From PKWO01 sp036384915 (GTDB lineage: Bacteria; Pseudomonadota; Gammaproteobacteria; Burkholderiales; Burkholderiaceae_D): a stretch of DNA of 64,000 nucleotides. Positions 36,436 through 45,208 of this stretch are shown one piece after another. The stretch's first letter is position 1. The number at the start of each line of letters is the position of its first letter. Location: positions 124,001-188,000 of the forward strand of contig DASVLJ010000025.1 in the NCBI GenBank assembly GCA_036384915.1. The letters are read 5' to 3'. Below the pieces are notes generated by a model. That model ran no database searches. It was given only the letters and a program-made list of their open reading frames with translations, and was not told the DNA's origin. The position numbers and the translations under genes are program-made.

Positions 36436-36824
36436 TGTTTCCGTTCTTCGTCAAATCCATTAAACCGCCGCAATCCAGCCCGGCCATCAAGGTCAAGAAG
36501 CCGGCGCAGGCAGAACCGATCCGCAGACAGGAACAGCCAGCAGGGTTGGGACACTTCAGCCATTTGCTGGCCATGCTGGCAGAGCGGCACCCCGGCGGCG
36601 ATTTCGGCCCGCATAACGTCGAGGAAGGTCATCATGTGGCATTCGCCGCCGGCACCTTCGTCGGTGCCGGAAAGGTGAGCGCAGTCGGCCGCGACGGCGT
36701 AACGGTGGCCGATGAGCGGCAGCGCGAACACCGCGTCCATTGGCGCGAGGTTACCGGCCACTTCGCGCCGCCCAAGGCAACACGCAAAGCCAAGCCCGCG
36801 GCCGGCGCAAGCGATGCGGCATAA
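36435..36824 (+). CDS. Small phage head-region protein
   Basis: 129 residues. ATG at 36435 overlaps the portal TAA by one base, so translation is coupled. The N-terminus is basic and proline-rich. The C-terminal half looks like a small beta barrel (VGAGKVSAVGRDGVTVADE, then REHRVHWREVTGHF), similar in style to linkers seen between portal and Mu-F-like genes. No named family was recognised. Confidence 0.7.
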   Translation: MFPFFVKSIKPPQSSPAIKVKKPAQAEPIRRQEQPAGLGHFSHLLAMLAERHPGGDFGPHNVEEGHHVAFAAGTFVGAGKVSAVGRDGVTVADERQREHRVHWREVTGHFAPPKATRKAKPAAGASDAA

Positions 36825-38007
36825 ACCGATCCTGGTCGACATCGGTGCGCTGGCCTGCGGCTGCTCGGATCATGCCCTGGAGGCACTGGCAAAATCCATG
36901 GCCGGAGAAGAAGCAAGCGGGCCGGACATCTGGGCCAGGCACGAGAGCCCCTTCATCCAATCCCTGATCGAACTTTTCTCGTCACGTGGCCTGCTGCGGC
37001 TCGAGAAGGTCAGAATCGAGCTCGTCGCCTGGCTGGCCGGCAAGCACCACAAGCCGACGGGAGCGCCTGCGGCAAGGCCGATGACGCACCCCGGAAATTG
37101 GACGCCCGACGAGCTGTCCCTGGTGCGGGTCTACCTGGAAAATCTTCCTCCGGGCGCCTTTCAGCTATCCGACTGGACCCTGGTAGTCGACTATCTGATA
37201 CAACGCTACCTGCCCGCCGGCGAGCTGGCCTCCGAGGCCGAGTGGCTAGCGGTGCGCGCGGCCATCATGGGCAAGGTACAGGCCAGCCTGGGCGAAAAGG
37301 CCAGCCTGCCGGTCGCGGACGCCGTGGTGGGCGCGCTGCCGCTGACCACGCAAGCCGCGCAACTGGAGTTCGACTTCGACGGCAACACGCTCATGAACCA
37401 CATCCTGGAATACGGCAAGCTCCGTTGCGCCGGCCAGGTCACGCAATTGAGAGAAAACGCCCGGCATCGCCTGAAGCGCGAAATTCTCGATTGGCAGGAA
37501 CAGAAAATCCTTGGCACGGCGGGCCACCAATCAGCATTGCAAACTCGCCTGTTCGATACGTTTTCCGTGCTCAACCGCGATTGGCGCCGCATTGCCGTGA
37601 CCGAAGCCGGCGAAAACGTCAACCAGGGCTTGATCGCTTCCCTGGCGCCGGGAACCAAGGTCAGGCGCCTGGAGCAATACCGCGGCGCCTGCCCGTTTTG
37701 CCGCAAGATTCACGGCCGCGTCTTCACGGTCGTCGATGCGAAGGCGCGCAACAAGAACGGCGAGACCGAGGTGTGGGTCGGCAAGAACAATATCGGGCGC
37801 GCGGCGGCGCCGCGCAAACGAGTCGGCGACGAACTGATCGAGCGTGATGCCGCGGAGCGCTGGTGGGTGCCGGCCGGCACGGTCCATCCGCATTGCCGCG
37901 GCATGTGGACCGTCATGGACGGCGCAATAGCTGGGGCGGATCCGGTGTTCCAGGCCTGGCTCGAAAAGACCTTGGCCAAGCCTGAAACCCCGCATGCTCA
38001 TCGCTGA
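36814..38007 (+). CDS. Phage minor head morphogenesis protein (Mu gpF-like)
   Basis: 397 residues from ATG 36814, overlapping the previous gene. The C-terminal half carries the Mu-F signature: RIAVTEAGENVNQGLIASLAP, GACPFCRKIHGRVF with the paired cysteines, and the histidine motif WWVPAGTVHPHCRGMW. These proteins act in early head assembly and are found beside the portal, as here. The N-terminal 130 residues are more variable. Its last ten bases overlap the convergent nuclease gene on the other strand. Confidence 0.88.
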   Translation: MRHKPILVDIGALACGCSDHALEALAKSMAGEEASGPDIWARHESPFIQSLIELFSSRGLLRLEKVRIELVAWLAGKHHKPTGAPAARPMTHPGNWTPDELSLVRVYLENLPPGAFQLSDWTLVVDYLIQRYLPAGELASEAEWLAVRAAIMGKVQASLGEKASLPVADAVVGALPLTTQAAQLEFDFDGNTLMNHILEYGKLRCAGQVTQLRENARHRLKREILDWQEQKILGTAGHQSALQTRLFDTFSVLNRDWRRIAVTEAGENVNQGLIASLAPGTKVRRLEQYRGACPFCRKIHGRVFTVVDAKARNKNGETEVWVGKNNIGRAAAPRKRVGDELIERDAAERWWVPAGTVHPHCRGMWTVMDGAIAGADPVFQAWLEKTLAKPETPHAHR

Positions 38008-39413
38008 ACCGATGCGGTCGTCAGTTCGTCCTGCTGGTAGAGTTCGCGGGCTTTATCGCTTAGTACGCCGCATGAAATCAGGTTTTCGACGTCGTCCTTG
38101 CGCCCGCGCAGGCTTTCCGTAAGCGCTTGCGCGGCGATTTCCTGCCATAGCAGCTGCTCCTTGTAGTCAAGAAATTTCGTATCGCCTTCCTTGATGTCGC
38201 GAGTGGCATTGGCTTTGAACTGCGAAATGACCAAAGGGGTTGCCGTTGGATGGTAGGAATAAGCGTGGCTCTCTGCCAGGATGGCGTTTAGTGAATTCGC
38301 CTGAGCAACAAGTTCGGCCGGGGCAGCTTGATCTTCGATCGTGCGGGACAATATCGCAAGCCTTGCCTTGATCGATCTCAATCCCGGAGCAATGAAGTCA
38401 CGCATGGTGAAATAGGTCTGCATCTGGCTATTCAAGGCCGGCGCGCCTTCCTTGGGCACCGTTGCAAAGATGCTGTCGGCGCCCGGTTTCTTCTCCTTGG
38501 CGTAGCAAAGTTGGGAAAGATGGCGCACGTATTCATTTTCAAAGAAACCGGTCATGTCCTGAGTGATCATTAGTTGCCGGAAATCCTCCCGCATGATCTG
38601 GATCAGCGTCGAGACTTCGCTGAACGACTTCTCGTCCATCGACGACGCAAATTTATCCCGCATCCGCTCCATCGCTTCAAGTTTGGGTTCAAGGAGGCCG
38701 GTACAGCTTTTTTTCAGTTCCGGTGTGAACATGAACGTCGTCTTGTTGAACGCCGTCAGGCAGGTGTCGTAGGCTTGCTGCAGCTGGGTGACCGAGTCGG
38801 AGAGCTTGTCCAGGCCTTCGACAGAGTTGTGCCTGACTTTTTCGCCGGCGGCGAGCTTGCCCTGGAATTGCGGCACGCCAATCCACACAAGCGCAGCCGC
38901 AGCTGCGGCTACCGCGATGATGCCGGCCGGATACAGGAAGCTTGGCCTTTGCCAGCGGGAACCGAAGAAATTGCGCTGGACACGTGGGCATAGCGCGATC
39001 TTCTCCTCGAGCGTTTGCCAGCCCCACACCGTCACAGGAAATTTCCCTGCTTTGGCCCTTTGTGCGTTCAGAACAAGTACGTGGTTATTCATCTTGATGT
39101 CGATCGACGCCGTGGTGAGGATAAAAAACTCCGCAATGGGGACGGGGAAGGTCTCGGCTTCGAGAATCGCCTTGTCCACCTGGCCCGTCGTCAGCGGTTT
39201 CCCGATGCCGCTGCTGCGTCCTTTGCATTGCAGCGCGTAGATTTCCTTTTTTTTCACGGTGCCGACGGAGTCGACGCCATTTTGGCGATATCCAGACCGG
39301 CCGTGCGGCTGAAAGTTCGTATCGCAAAGCTCGCCAAAGATAGCAGTGCATAGTCGCTCGAAGTGCTGCCAATCCTTGGGTTTTGGATATTCTCGATTCG
39401 TGGGTGTTGTCAT
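37998..39413 (-). CDS. Membrane-anchored PD-(D/E)XK nuclease-like protein
   Basis: 471 residues from ATG 39413, set by AAGGAAGGACC. Residues 14-150 form a restriction-endonuclease-like fold: E19 in WQHFERLC, D48 in NGVDSVG and Q62-x-K64 in YALQCKGR, the E...D...QxK set of Mrr-type nucleases. One membrane helix (about 159-180, GIIAVAAAAAALVWIGV) follows, then about 290 helical residues of unknown function. A soluble nuclease tied to the membrane with a large sensor-like domain is a design seen in anti-phage effectors. It converges on the Mu-F-like head gene and overlaps it by ten bases. Confidence 0.7.
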   Translation of the reverse strand: MTTPTNREYPKPKDWQHFERLCTAIFGELCDTNFQPHGRSGYRQNGVDSVGTVKKKEIYALQCKGRSSGIGKPLTTGQVDKAILEAETFPVPIAEFFILTTASIDIKMNNHVLVLNAQRAKAGKFPVTVWGWQTLEEKIALCPRVQRNFFGSRWQRPSFLYPAGIIAVAAAAAALVWIGVPQFQGKLAAGEKVRHNSVEGLDKLSDSVTQLQQAYDTCLTAFNKTTFMFTPELKKSCTGLLEPKLEAMERMRDKFASSMDEKSFSEVSTLIQIMREDFRQLMITQDMTGFFENEYVRHLSQLCYAKEKKPGADSIFATVPKEGAPALNSQMQTYFTMRDFIAPGLRSIKARLAILSRTIEDQAAPAELVAQANSLNAILAESHAYSYHPTATPLVISQFKANATRDIKEGDTKFLDYKEQLLWQEIAAQALTESLRGRKDDVENLISCGVLSDKARELYQQDELTTASVQR

Positions 39414-39602
39414 GGTCCTTCCTTGTGTTTGGTTGAGTTTGGTTTCTTGGCGTTGCGAGAGGGTGTTTGCAAATTTTCGAAATATGGAAATCCGATATTC
39501 CTCCTGTGTCTGGGGGCGATGCGAGACGAATTTAGCACTCATCTTGAAATCTAAATAATGCTAAAATTCGCGCCTCGAATCATTCAATTTCTAGGAGTGC
39601 GC

Positions 39603-40058
39603 ATGACGTCAAATCTGGAGTTGGCAAAAAAGGCGATTGAAGCCGAGGTGGCGCTGGCGAAGCAGGGCATGGCCTACTACGAGGCTCAGGTCGCTGCACT
39701 GGAACAGGCGTTGAGCCAATTGCAGCGCTTCGGCAATCCAGGCGCGGTAGCAAAGGCAAAGCGCGGACCTAAAGGCGTAGAGGCCGCCCAAGAAACAAAA
39801 CCGAGGCGCGGCAGGCCGCCCAAGGGGGCGCACGATTTGCCTTTCACCGGCGGCGATTACTGGTCGAATCTGGTCACGGCAGAACCGAAAGCCGCAAAAG
39901 ACATCCTGAAGTCGGCAGTTGCCGGACTCGGTTTCGAACCGGCGCCGGAACAGGTCAAGAAACTGCAGCAGCGCATGATTTTCGCGTTGAATGCGCTGGT
40001 TAAGGAGAAAACGATTCGCGATTCCGGCGCCGGCCGCGATCGGCGCTATTTCAAATAA
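39603..40058 (+). CDS. Coiled-coil/AT-hook protein
   Basis: 151 residues. AGGAG precedes ATG 39603. Residues 1-45 are a coiled coil (KKAIEAEVALAKQGMAYYEA). An AT-hook-like RRGRPPKG sits at about 75-82. The C-terminal 65 residues form a small charged domain ending GAGRDRRYFK, resembling a winged-helix DNA-binding unit. The layout suits a nucleoid-associated or regulatory DNA-binding protein. It diverges from the membrane nuclease gene and could regulate it. Confidence 0.65.
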   Translation: MTSNLELAKKAIEAEVALAKQGMAYYEAQVAALEQALSQLQRFGNPGAVAKAKRGPKGVEAAQETKPRRGRPPKGAHDLPFTGGDYWSNLVTAEPKAAKDILKSAVAGLGFEPAPEQVKKLQQRMIFALNALVKEKTIRDSGAGRDRRYFK

Positions 40059-40088
40059 CGGAACCGACAGATCCCCACTTTGTTTCAA

Positions 40089-40114
40089 CCGGACCGGGCG
40101 CGCGCCCGGTCCGG
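40089..40114. repeat. Perfect 26-base palindrome
   Basis: CCGGACCGGGCGC followed by its exact reverse complement. It could be a strong hairpin in RNA (11-base-pair stem, four-base loop) or a binding site for a dimeric protein. No T-run follows on either strand, so it is not a standard terminator. Confidence 0.6.
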
Positions 40115-40154
40115 CCACAAAAAGTCCTGCTTTCCCTTCCGTTTCGCCTAGCTT

Positions 40155-40180
40155 CCCCCGCGCTTTTCCGTGAGCGGGGG
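40155..40180. repeat. GC-rich hairpin
   Basis: Seven-base-pair stem CCCCCGC/GCGGGGG with a 12-base loop, 40 bases after the palindrome. It has no flanking T-run. It may help end transcription of the AT-hook gene in a rho-dependent way, or be a regulatory structure. Confidence 0.4.
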
Positions 40181-40389
40181 CACGATCCGGGTGTCGCTTG
40201 CCACTTTCCTTTGCATCCATCGGATGGTTCCCTAAAGTCTTGCCGTCGATGCCGGTTGTCTGAAATGCGCATCAAATTGAGAGGTAAGCATGATTAATAG
40301 CATGCAAAGAAGACTTTTTTGCTCGAATAAACGCGCCATATAGGCTTATATCGGAAGGTTTCTCACGAAACCAAGCGATTTTCTGCGCC

Positions 40390-40411
40390 GTCGTGACGCA
40401 ATCATCCCGGC
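40390..40411 (+). promoter_or_regulatory. GTCGTGAC element 14 bases before the helicase start
   Basis: GTCGTGAC, then GCAATCATCCCGGC, then ATG 40412. No Shine-Dalgarno is seen. It shares the ATCC block and spacing with the copies at 45186 and 52592. Confidence 0.6.
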
Positions 40412-43400
40412 ATGCATGCGCGCCGGCAGATTGTTCTGTTCTTCCTCAAGTCCGCCGACATCCCGCCAGGCGCGCGCTGGATTACCGTCCATCCGCACGG
40501 CGAGGGCAAAGGCCAACCGGTATTGGTGCAGCCCGTTGCCCCGGGTTCGGCAACGGTTCACGTGATCGGTGGCGCCGGCGGCAAACTCAACTACCTGAAA
40601 CTCACCGGCGTCAAATCGGCCGGCGCCTATGCCAAGGAATCGGCCGAACGCGCCAAAGAGCGTCGCGCGGCCGCCGCCGAACAACGCAGGAAAGACGTGG
40701 AGCAGGGCGTTGCCGGCATCAAGAAGGCGGCGCGCAAGGAGGTCGCGGCAAAAAAACAGGCCGCCGAGCGCGACTTCATCCATACCGTCGCCGAGGCCAT
40801 GGGCTGGGAAGAGGGAGCGCTAGCCTTCGATGAGGCGGCGCATGCCGACCTCTCCGATGCCGGACGGGCCAAGGCCGGGAAGCAACACCACCGCACCCTG
40901 CTTGCCGCGGCGCGCGAAGCGGTACAGCTCCAGCGCAAACGCCTGCTGATCGACGCCGACGCCAGGCGGCAAGCTTTTACCGGCGACATGCCGCTGCACA
41001 CGGACGACGCCACGCAACTGTCGGCCGCCGACCTCGATCCCGTGCGCGGCAATCAAGGCCTGGGCTTCGATCCGCAATATCGGGCGCGCGCCGCCGCTGC
41101 CGGCTTGACGCCCGACGAAATCGACACGGAAAAAGCCGCTGTCAAGTCTCAAGGCGCATCCGATGGCGTCGGGACGCCCGACGTCGAGCCGCCCGAACGA
41201 CCGGGCATGGCGCAAAAAATCAAAGCCGAACTGGACAAGGTCAATGCCGGCCAGCCGGATTTGCGCGCCCGCCTGGTCGACGTCAAGCAGGCAGTCGCGC
41301 TGCTCAAGGCGCAAAAACAGCTCGCCGCCATCGAGCGATCCGCGCGCGCCGCCAATGCCGCCATCGACCGCTCGGTCGAACCGCAAGCCTACGTATTGGA
41401 AAGCGCGCCGGCTTCGGATGCCGATATCGAGAAAGACATCGGCGACAAGGTGCGAACCCTGCAAACCCGCGCCTTTCTTGCCGCCGTCAGCAAGCGCGAT
41501 CCGCAAGGGACCGAACTCGAGCATCAAGCAGCCGCCGGCGCTTTCAATGCAATCAACGCGCTGTCGCTCGCGGCCGGCGGCGATGCCTTGCTCGACCGTT
41601 CGGTCGTCGACGTGCTCGGCGCCGCTGCGGCGGCGCAAATCCTGGCCAGGCGCTTGCATACCGATCTCGGCGAAGAGCGGGTGCGGGACATTGCCGATGC
41701 CGTAGCCGATTATCACGTCCAGCGTCATGAGGAATTGTCTGTCTCGGCCTTGACCGAGGTGGCTGCATTGCAGGAACAGGCGGCGGCAATGGAATTCGAC
41801 CCGGCGGCCGACGCCGAAGACATCCTCGTCAAAGCGGAACTGAACCGCAAGCGCATGGAAGCGCTGGGCGACGCCGACAAGGTGCTGGGCCGGGCCTTGG
41901 GCGAGATGGAAGCCAATGCCGCGCTCGTCATGGCGCTGCGCGAACGGCCGCGCGACGCCGTGCCCGCGGCGCTCGGCAACACGCCGCTCGCTTCCGCCAT
42001 CAAGCAGCTGCGGGCCATTGGGCTCAAGAAGGGCGACTACTTGCTGGAAAAGGCCGGCGCCGGCCACGTCGTCACCATCGCCGCGTCTGGCATGGAACGC
42101 CTGGCCCAGCCGGTCGACCAGGCAGGCATCGCGCGCGTGCGGCGCAACCTGGCCATCATGAACGGCGCCGAGGACGAGGAAGATTGGTTGCCGAAGGGCT
42201 TCGCCAACCGGGCCGACCTGGCGCTGAAGCTGCAGCCGGGCGTCGCCGAATCCATTGCCGAGCCGTTCGCGCCGGGCGCCGACCTGACGCAGGCGCTGCG
42301 CGACCATATCGGCAGCCGCACGGCGGATGGCGACATGCCGGCCGACATCCTTTGCGATCTGCAATCGGCCGACTATTTCCACAAGGTGGGAATCGATCGC
42401 GCCGCCGAATACCGCACCGCGCTCGACCAGGTGGCGCCGAACAAACAGACCGGCGGCAAGCAATTGCAGCGTGCCGAGGAATTGGCCCCCTTGTTCAACG
42501 GTTACGCGGACGACTTCGTCAAGGCAAGGTGGGGCGGTACGCGCTCGGCGCTGAACAGCCAGACCTTTGCCGCGGACGAACTGGCGCAGGAAGCCTTGCA
42601 CCGCGCCTTGTCGGCCGAGCCGACCGGTGTCGCCGCCTACAAGCAGATCGGGGAATTGCACGACGGGGACCGCCGAGCCTTGCGCAGCTATTTCCAAGCG
42701 CATGTCGCCAAGGAGTCCCCTGAACAGGCCCGGCTGCGCACAGTACTCGAACAGCACTTGGCCCAGGAGCCGGACAAGTCCGTGACCGACCTGTTCGGCG
42801 AAACCATGCCCAATCCCAGCCACCAGGCCTGGGAATCGGCGCGCATGGAACTGGATGGCAAGTTGCGCGCCGGCGGATTGACTTGGCCCGATTACGCCAA
42901 GGCCATGCGCGGCCAGAACAAGGCCTATGCGGCGATTCAGGATCTGGTGCGCTCCAAGGTCTCCAGCGAGTTCGCCCGGCACTACAGCACCCTGGCGCCG
43001 GGTCAGCCGCTAAAGCTCGGCAAAACCGTCATCCGCGGCAACCTGAACCACCTCGATGCCGTCGATCCAAAGGCGCGCGACGCGCGCCTGCGTTCGGCCG
43101 ACAAGCTCGAAGCAGCAGGCGGAACGGCGTTCCAGCAGGCGCAGATGGGCTTCTTCTCCGACGCAGAGACGCCCACCGGCCACACCCCGCTCGGGCCGGA
43201 CGAACGCCACACCCTGGGCCAGGCCGCGGAAAACACCCTGGCCGCCATGATGGAAGTATCCGGCCGCCATTTCGTCCCGGGCCAGCCCGTCAAGCTGTTC
43301 CACGCCTCGATGTCGGGCAAGGACGGCATCAAGCGCCAGCGCGCCATCAAGTTCATCAAGGCGAACAAGCGGGCCGTTATGGGCCTGGGCGTCGGCTCGG

Positions 43401-44872
43401 GCAAGACCGGCATCGGCCTGGGCGCCTTCGCCGACCTGCATAGCGAAGGCAAGATCAAGAAGGGCGTATTCGTCGTCCCTTCCATCGTGCAAGGCCAGTT
43501 CGGCGCCGAAGCCTTGCGCTTCCTCCAGCCCGGCAAGTTCCGCTGGCATTGCCAGCCCGGCGCCACGCACGCAGAGCGGCTGGCGTCCTACAAGGATACC
43601 GGCACGCATTTCCACGTCGTGACGCACCAGTCGTTTCGCGACGACATCCTCAAGATCGCCGCCGGCCAGGAGGGCGCGACGCCGGACGCCATCGCCGCCA
43701 AACTCGACGGAATGGGTCAGGCCGAACGCAAGGCCTACGTCAAGGCCGCCTTGGACAAGGAAGGCATTGCCTTCGACTACGCCATGGCCGACGAGGGACA
43801 TGGATTGTTGAACCGCGAAGGCAAGGAAAACAGCCGCATGTCCAATGCCGTGCAAGGCGTGACCGACAATGCCGACTACTACGTGCATGCCTCGGGCGAT
43901 CCGGTCAAGAACGACGCCTCGGAAGCGTTCGACCTGCTCGCCAAGATGGATGCCGCGCGTTACCGCGACCGGGCGGCCTTCATGCGCCGCTACGGCGGCG
44001 ACACCGTGTACGCACAGGAAGGCTTGCGCCGCGAACTCGCACGCCACGCCTATACCGCCCGTATCGCGCCCGACGTCAACGTAAGCCGGCACGTCCACCA
44101 GGTCGAACTGACCGAAGCCCAGCGCGCCGCGCTCGACGCGGTGGACCGCCACGCGGCGGCGGCGCGCATCGCCAGGATGACGGGCGGCGTCGACGTTGCG
44201 GCGCTCAAGGCGTTGTCTCCCGATTCCTTCGGCGCCGACGAGGCGCAGCACGAAGCGGTAGCGCAAAGCCTGACGAAAGCCCTGGGCGTGATCAAGAACG
44301 CGGCCATCAACCGCGTGCTCAACGCCCATCCCGATTCCGGGAAACTCGGCAAGGTTGCCGAGCTCGCGCAAGAGCACAGCGGCCGGCCCGGCGTAGTGTT
44401 CGCCCGCTCACTGGAAGCGGTCGGGCAGATCAAGGCGTGCCTGGAAGCCGACGGCCATCGCGTCATCGTCGTCACGGGCAAGGATTCGTCCAAGGAGAAG
44501 GCGGCCAAGATCCGCGCCTTCAATCCCGATTCCGGTCCAAGAAAAGCCGATATCGTCGTCTGCTCCGACGCCGGCGCCGTGGGCGCCAACCTGCAATCGG
44601 GATCCTGGCTGGCGCAATTCGACACGCCCGACACGGCCATGGTCCACGCCCAGCGCGCGGGCCGGATCGACCGCATCGGCCAGCAGAACAATATCGACCT
44701 GCACGATCTCGTGGCAAACCATGTGCAGGAGCGGCGCTCGCGCGCCCGCCTGGCGCGCAAGTCGGCCTTGCGCGAGGTCGTCACCAATCCCTTGGACGGC
44801 CTGGACGATACCGGCCTGGCGGCCTTTCTGTTCCACAAACAGCAGCAGTCGAAGCCGGCGCCAATGTGCTGA
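40412..44872 (+). CDS. Giant phage helicase-domain protein (SF2/SNF2-like), DarB-like in size
   Basis: 1,486 residues. The N-terminus (ARWITVHPHGEGKGQPVLVQ) is followed by about 900 mostly helical, alanine-rich residues. The C-terminal 500 residues are a superfamily 2 helicase: Walker A GVGSGKTG with K998, DEGH at 1127-1130, and motif VI QRAGRIDRIGQ starting at Q1414, a SNF2-type signature. No methyltransferase motif was seen. Very large helicase proteins coded among head genes, such as DarB of phage P1, are packed in the virion and protect incoming DNA; that role here is inferred. ATG 40412 follows the GTCGTGAC element; ATG 40416 is out of frame. Confidence 0.85.
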   Translation: MHARRQIVLFFLKSADIPPGARWITVHPHGEGKGQPVLVQPVAPGSATVHVIGGAGGKLNYLKLTGVKSAGAYAKESAERAKERRAAAAEQRRKDVEQGVAGIKKAARKEVAAKKQAAERDFIHTVAEAMGWEEGALAFDEAAHADLSDAGRAKAGKQHHRTLLAAAREAVQLQRKRLLIDADARRQAFTGDMPLHTDDATQLSAADLDPVRGNQGLGFDPQYRARAAAAGLTPDEIDTEKAAVKSQGASDGVGTPDVEPPERPGMAQKIKAELDKVNAGQPDLRARLVDVKQAVALLKAQKQLAAIERSARAANAAIDRSVEPQAYVLESAPASDADIEKDIGDKVRTLQTRAFLAAVSKRDPQGTELEHQAAAGAFNAINALSLAAGGDALLDRSVVDVLGAAAAAQILARRLHTDLGEERVRDIADAVADYHVQRHEELSVSALTEVAALQEQAAAMEFDPAADAEDILVKAELNRKRMEALGDADKVLGRALGEMEANAALVMALRERPRDAVPAALGNTPLASAIKQLRAIGLKKGDYLLEKAGAGHVVTIAASGMERLAQPVDQAGIARVRRNLAIMNGAEDEEDWLPKGFANRADLALKLQPGVAESIAEPFAPGADLTQALRDHIGSRTADGDMPADILCDLQSADYFHKVGIDRAAEYRTALDQVAPNKQTGGKQLQRAEELAPLFNGYADDFVKARWGGTRSALNSQTFAADELAQEALHRALSAEPTGVAAYKQIGELHDGDRRALRSYFQAHVAKESPEQARLRTVLEQHLAQEPDKSVTDLFGETMPNPSHQAWESARMELDGKLRAGGLTWPDYAKAMRGQNKAYAAIQDLVRSKVSSEFARHYSTLAPGQPLKLGKTVIRGNLNHLDAVDPKARDARLRSADKLEAAGGTAFQQAQMGFFSDAETPTGHTPLGPDERHTLGQAAENTLAAMMEVSGRHFVPGQPVKLFHASMSGKDGIKRQRAIKFIKANKRAVMGLGVGSGKTGIGLGAFADLHSEGKIKKGVFVVPSIVQGQFGAEALRFLQPGKFRWHCQPGATHAERLASYKDTGTHFHVVTHQSFRDDILKIAAGQEGATPDAIAAKLDGMGQAERKAYVKAALDKEGIAFDYAMADEGHGLLNREGKENSRMSNAVQGVTDNADYYVHASGDPVKNDASEAFDLLAKMDAARYRDRAAFMRRYGGDTVYAQEGLRRELARHAYTARIAPDVNVSRHVHQVELTEAQRAALDAVDRHAAAARIARMTGGVDVAALKALSPDSFGADEAQHEAVAQSLTKALGVIKNAAINRVLNAHPDSGKLGKVAELAQEHSGRPGVVFARSLEAVGQIKACLEADGHRVIVVTGKDSSKEKAAKIRAFNPDSGPRKADIVVCSDAGAVGANLQSGSWLAQFDTPDTAMVHAQRAGRIDRIGQQNNIDLHDLVANHVQERRSRARLARKSALREVVTNPLDGLDDTGLAAFLFHKQQQSKPAPMC

Positions 44873-44891
44873 GCGGCCCCTTGTACCCGCA

Positions 44892-44913
44892 GTCGTGACG
44901 CTCCAATGCGGCG
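44892..44913 (+). promoter_or_regulatory. GTCGTGAC element 14 bases before a small head gene
   Basis: GTCGTGAC, then GCTCCAATGCGGCG, then ATG 44914. No Shine-Dalgarno. The downstream half is less like the other copies, but core and spacing are exact. Confidence 0.55.
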
Positions 44914-45192
44914 ATGACTTCCCCGCTCGACAGCTTGCGTGACTTGGCCGCCAGGAATGCCGGATTACGGCAGCATGCGAACCGCGTTCAACAAAATCTC
45001 GACGCCGCCGCCGAAAAGGAAGGCTCCCGCCTGTCGGCGCTGATCGGCGGCGTTTCGCAGGCCGACGTTCTCATGCGCGAGGAGCAGGCCGAAACCTACC
45101 AATCCTGGGTCATGCAGCGCGCAGGTCTGCAACGCCTGCTGGCGCAAACCGGGGAATCGGCCGATCCGTACAACCAACCATCCAGGTCGTGA
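44914..45192 (+). CDS. Small phage head-region protein
   Basis: 92 residues, predicted almost entirely helical, with an N-terminal coiled coil (LRDLAARNAGLRQHANRVQQ) and no recognisable family. It lies between the giant helicase and the prohead protease and both flanking intergenic gaps carry the GTCGTGAC element, so expression is likely coordinated with them. Its own stop codon (TGA) is part of the next element. It may be a small structural or scaffolding component. Confidence 0.65.
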   Translation: MTSPLDSLRDLAARNAGLRQHANRVQQNLDAAAEKEGSRLSALIGGVSQADVLMREEQAETYQSWVMQRAGLQRLLAQTGESADPYNQPSRS

Positions 45193-45208
45193 CATCAGTA
45201 TCCGGTGC
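45186..45208 (+). promoter_or_regulatory. GTCGTGAC element 15 bases before the prohead protease start
   Basis: GTCGTGAC, then ATCAGTATCCGGTGC, then ATG 45209. No Shine-Dalgarno. The TGA in the core is also the stop codon of the preceding gene. Confidence 0.6.

Larger units (their letters stand above)
40059..40411. other. Intergenic region with palindromes upstream of the helicase gene
   Basis: 353 bases without a convincing gene. It holds a perfect 26-base palindrome at 40089-40114, a second hairpin (CCCCCGC 40155-40161 with GCGGGGG 40174-40180), an AT-rich stretch from about 40,270 to 40,380 that may contain a promoter, a small GGTTTC/GAAACC hairpin at 40357-40372, and the GTCGTGAC element at its right end. 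Confidence 0.5.

Noticed and set aside
40820..42982. 720-residue minus-strand open frame inside the helicase gene
   Set aside because: It is arginine/glycine-rich antisense sequence of the helicase protein, with no motif or ribosome site.
43613..43624. GTCGTGAC inside the helicase coding region
   Set aside because: It lies in frame within coding sequence (H-V-V-T) without a following start codon, so it was not counted as a regulatory copy.
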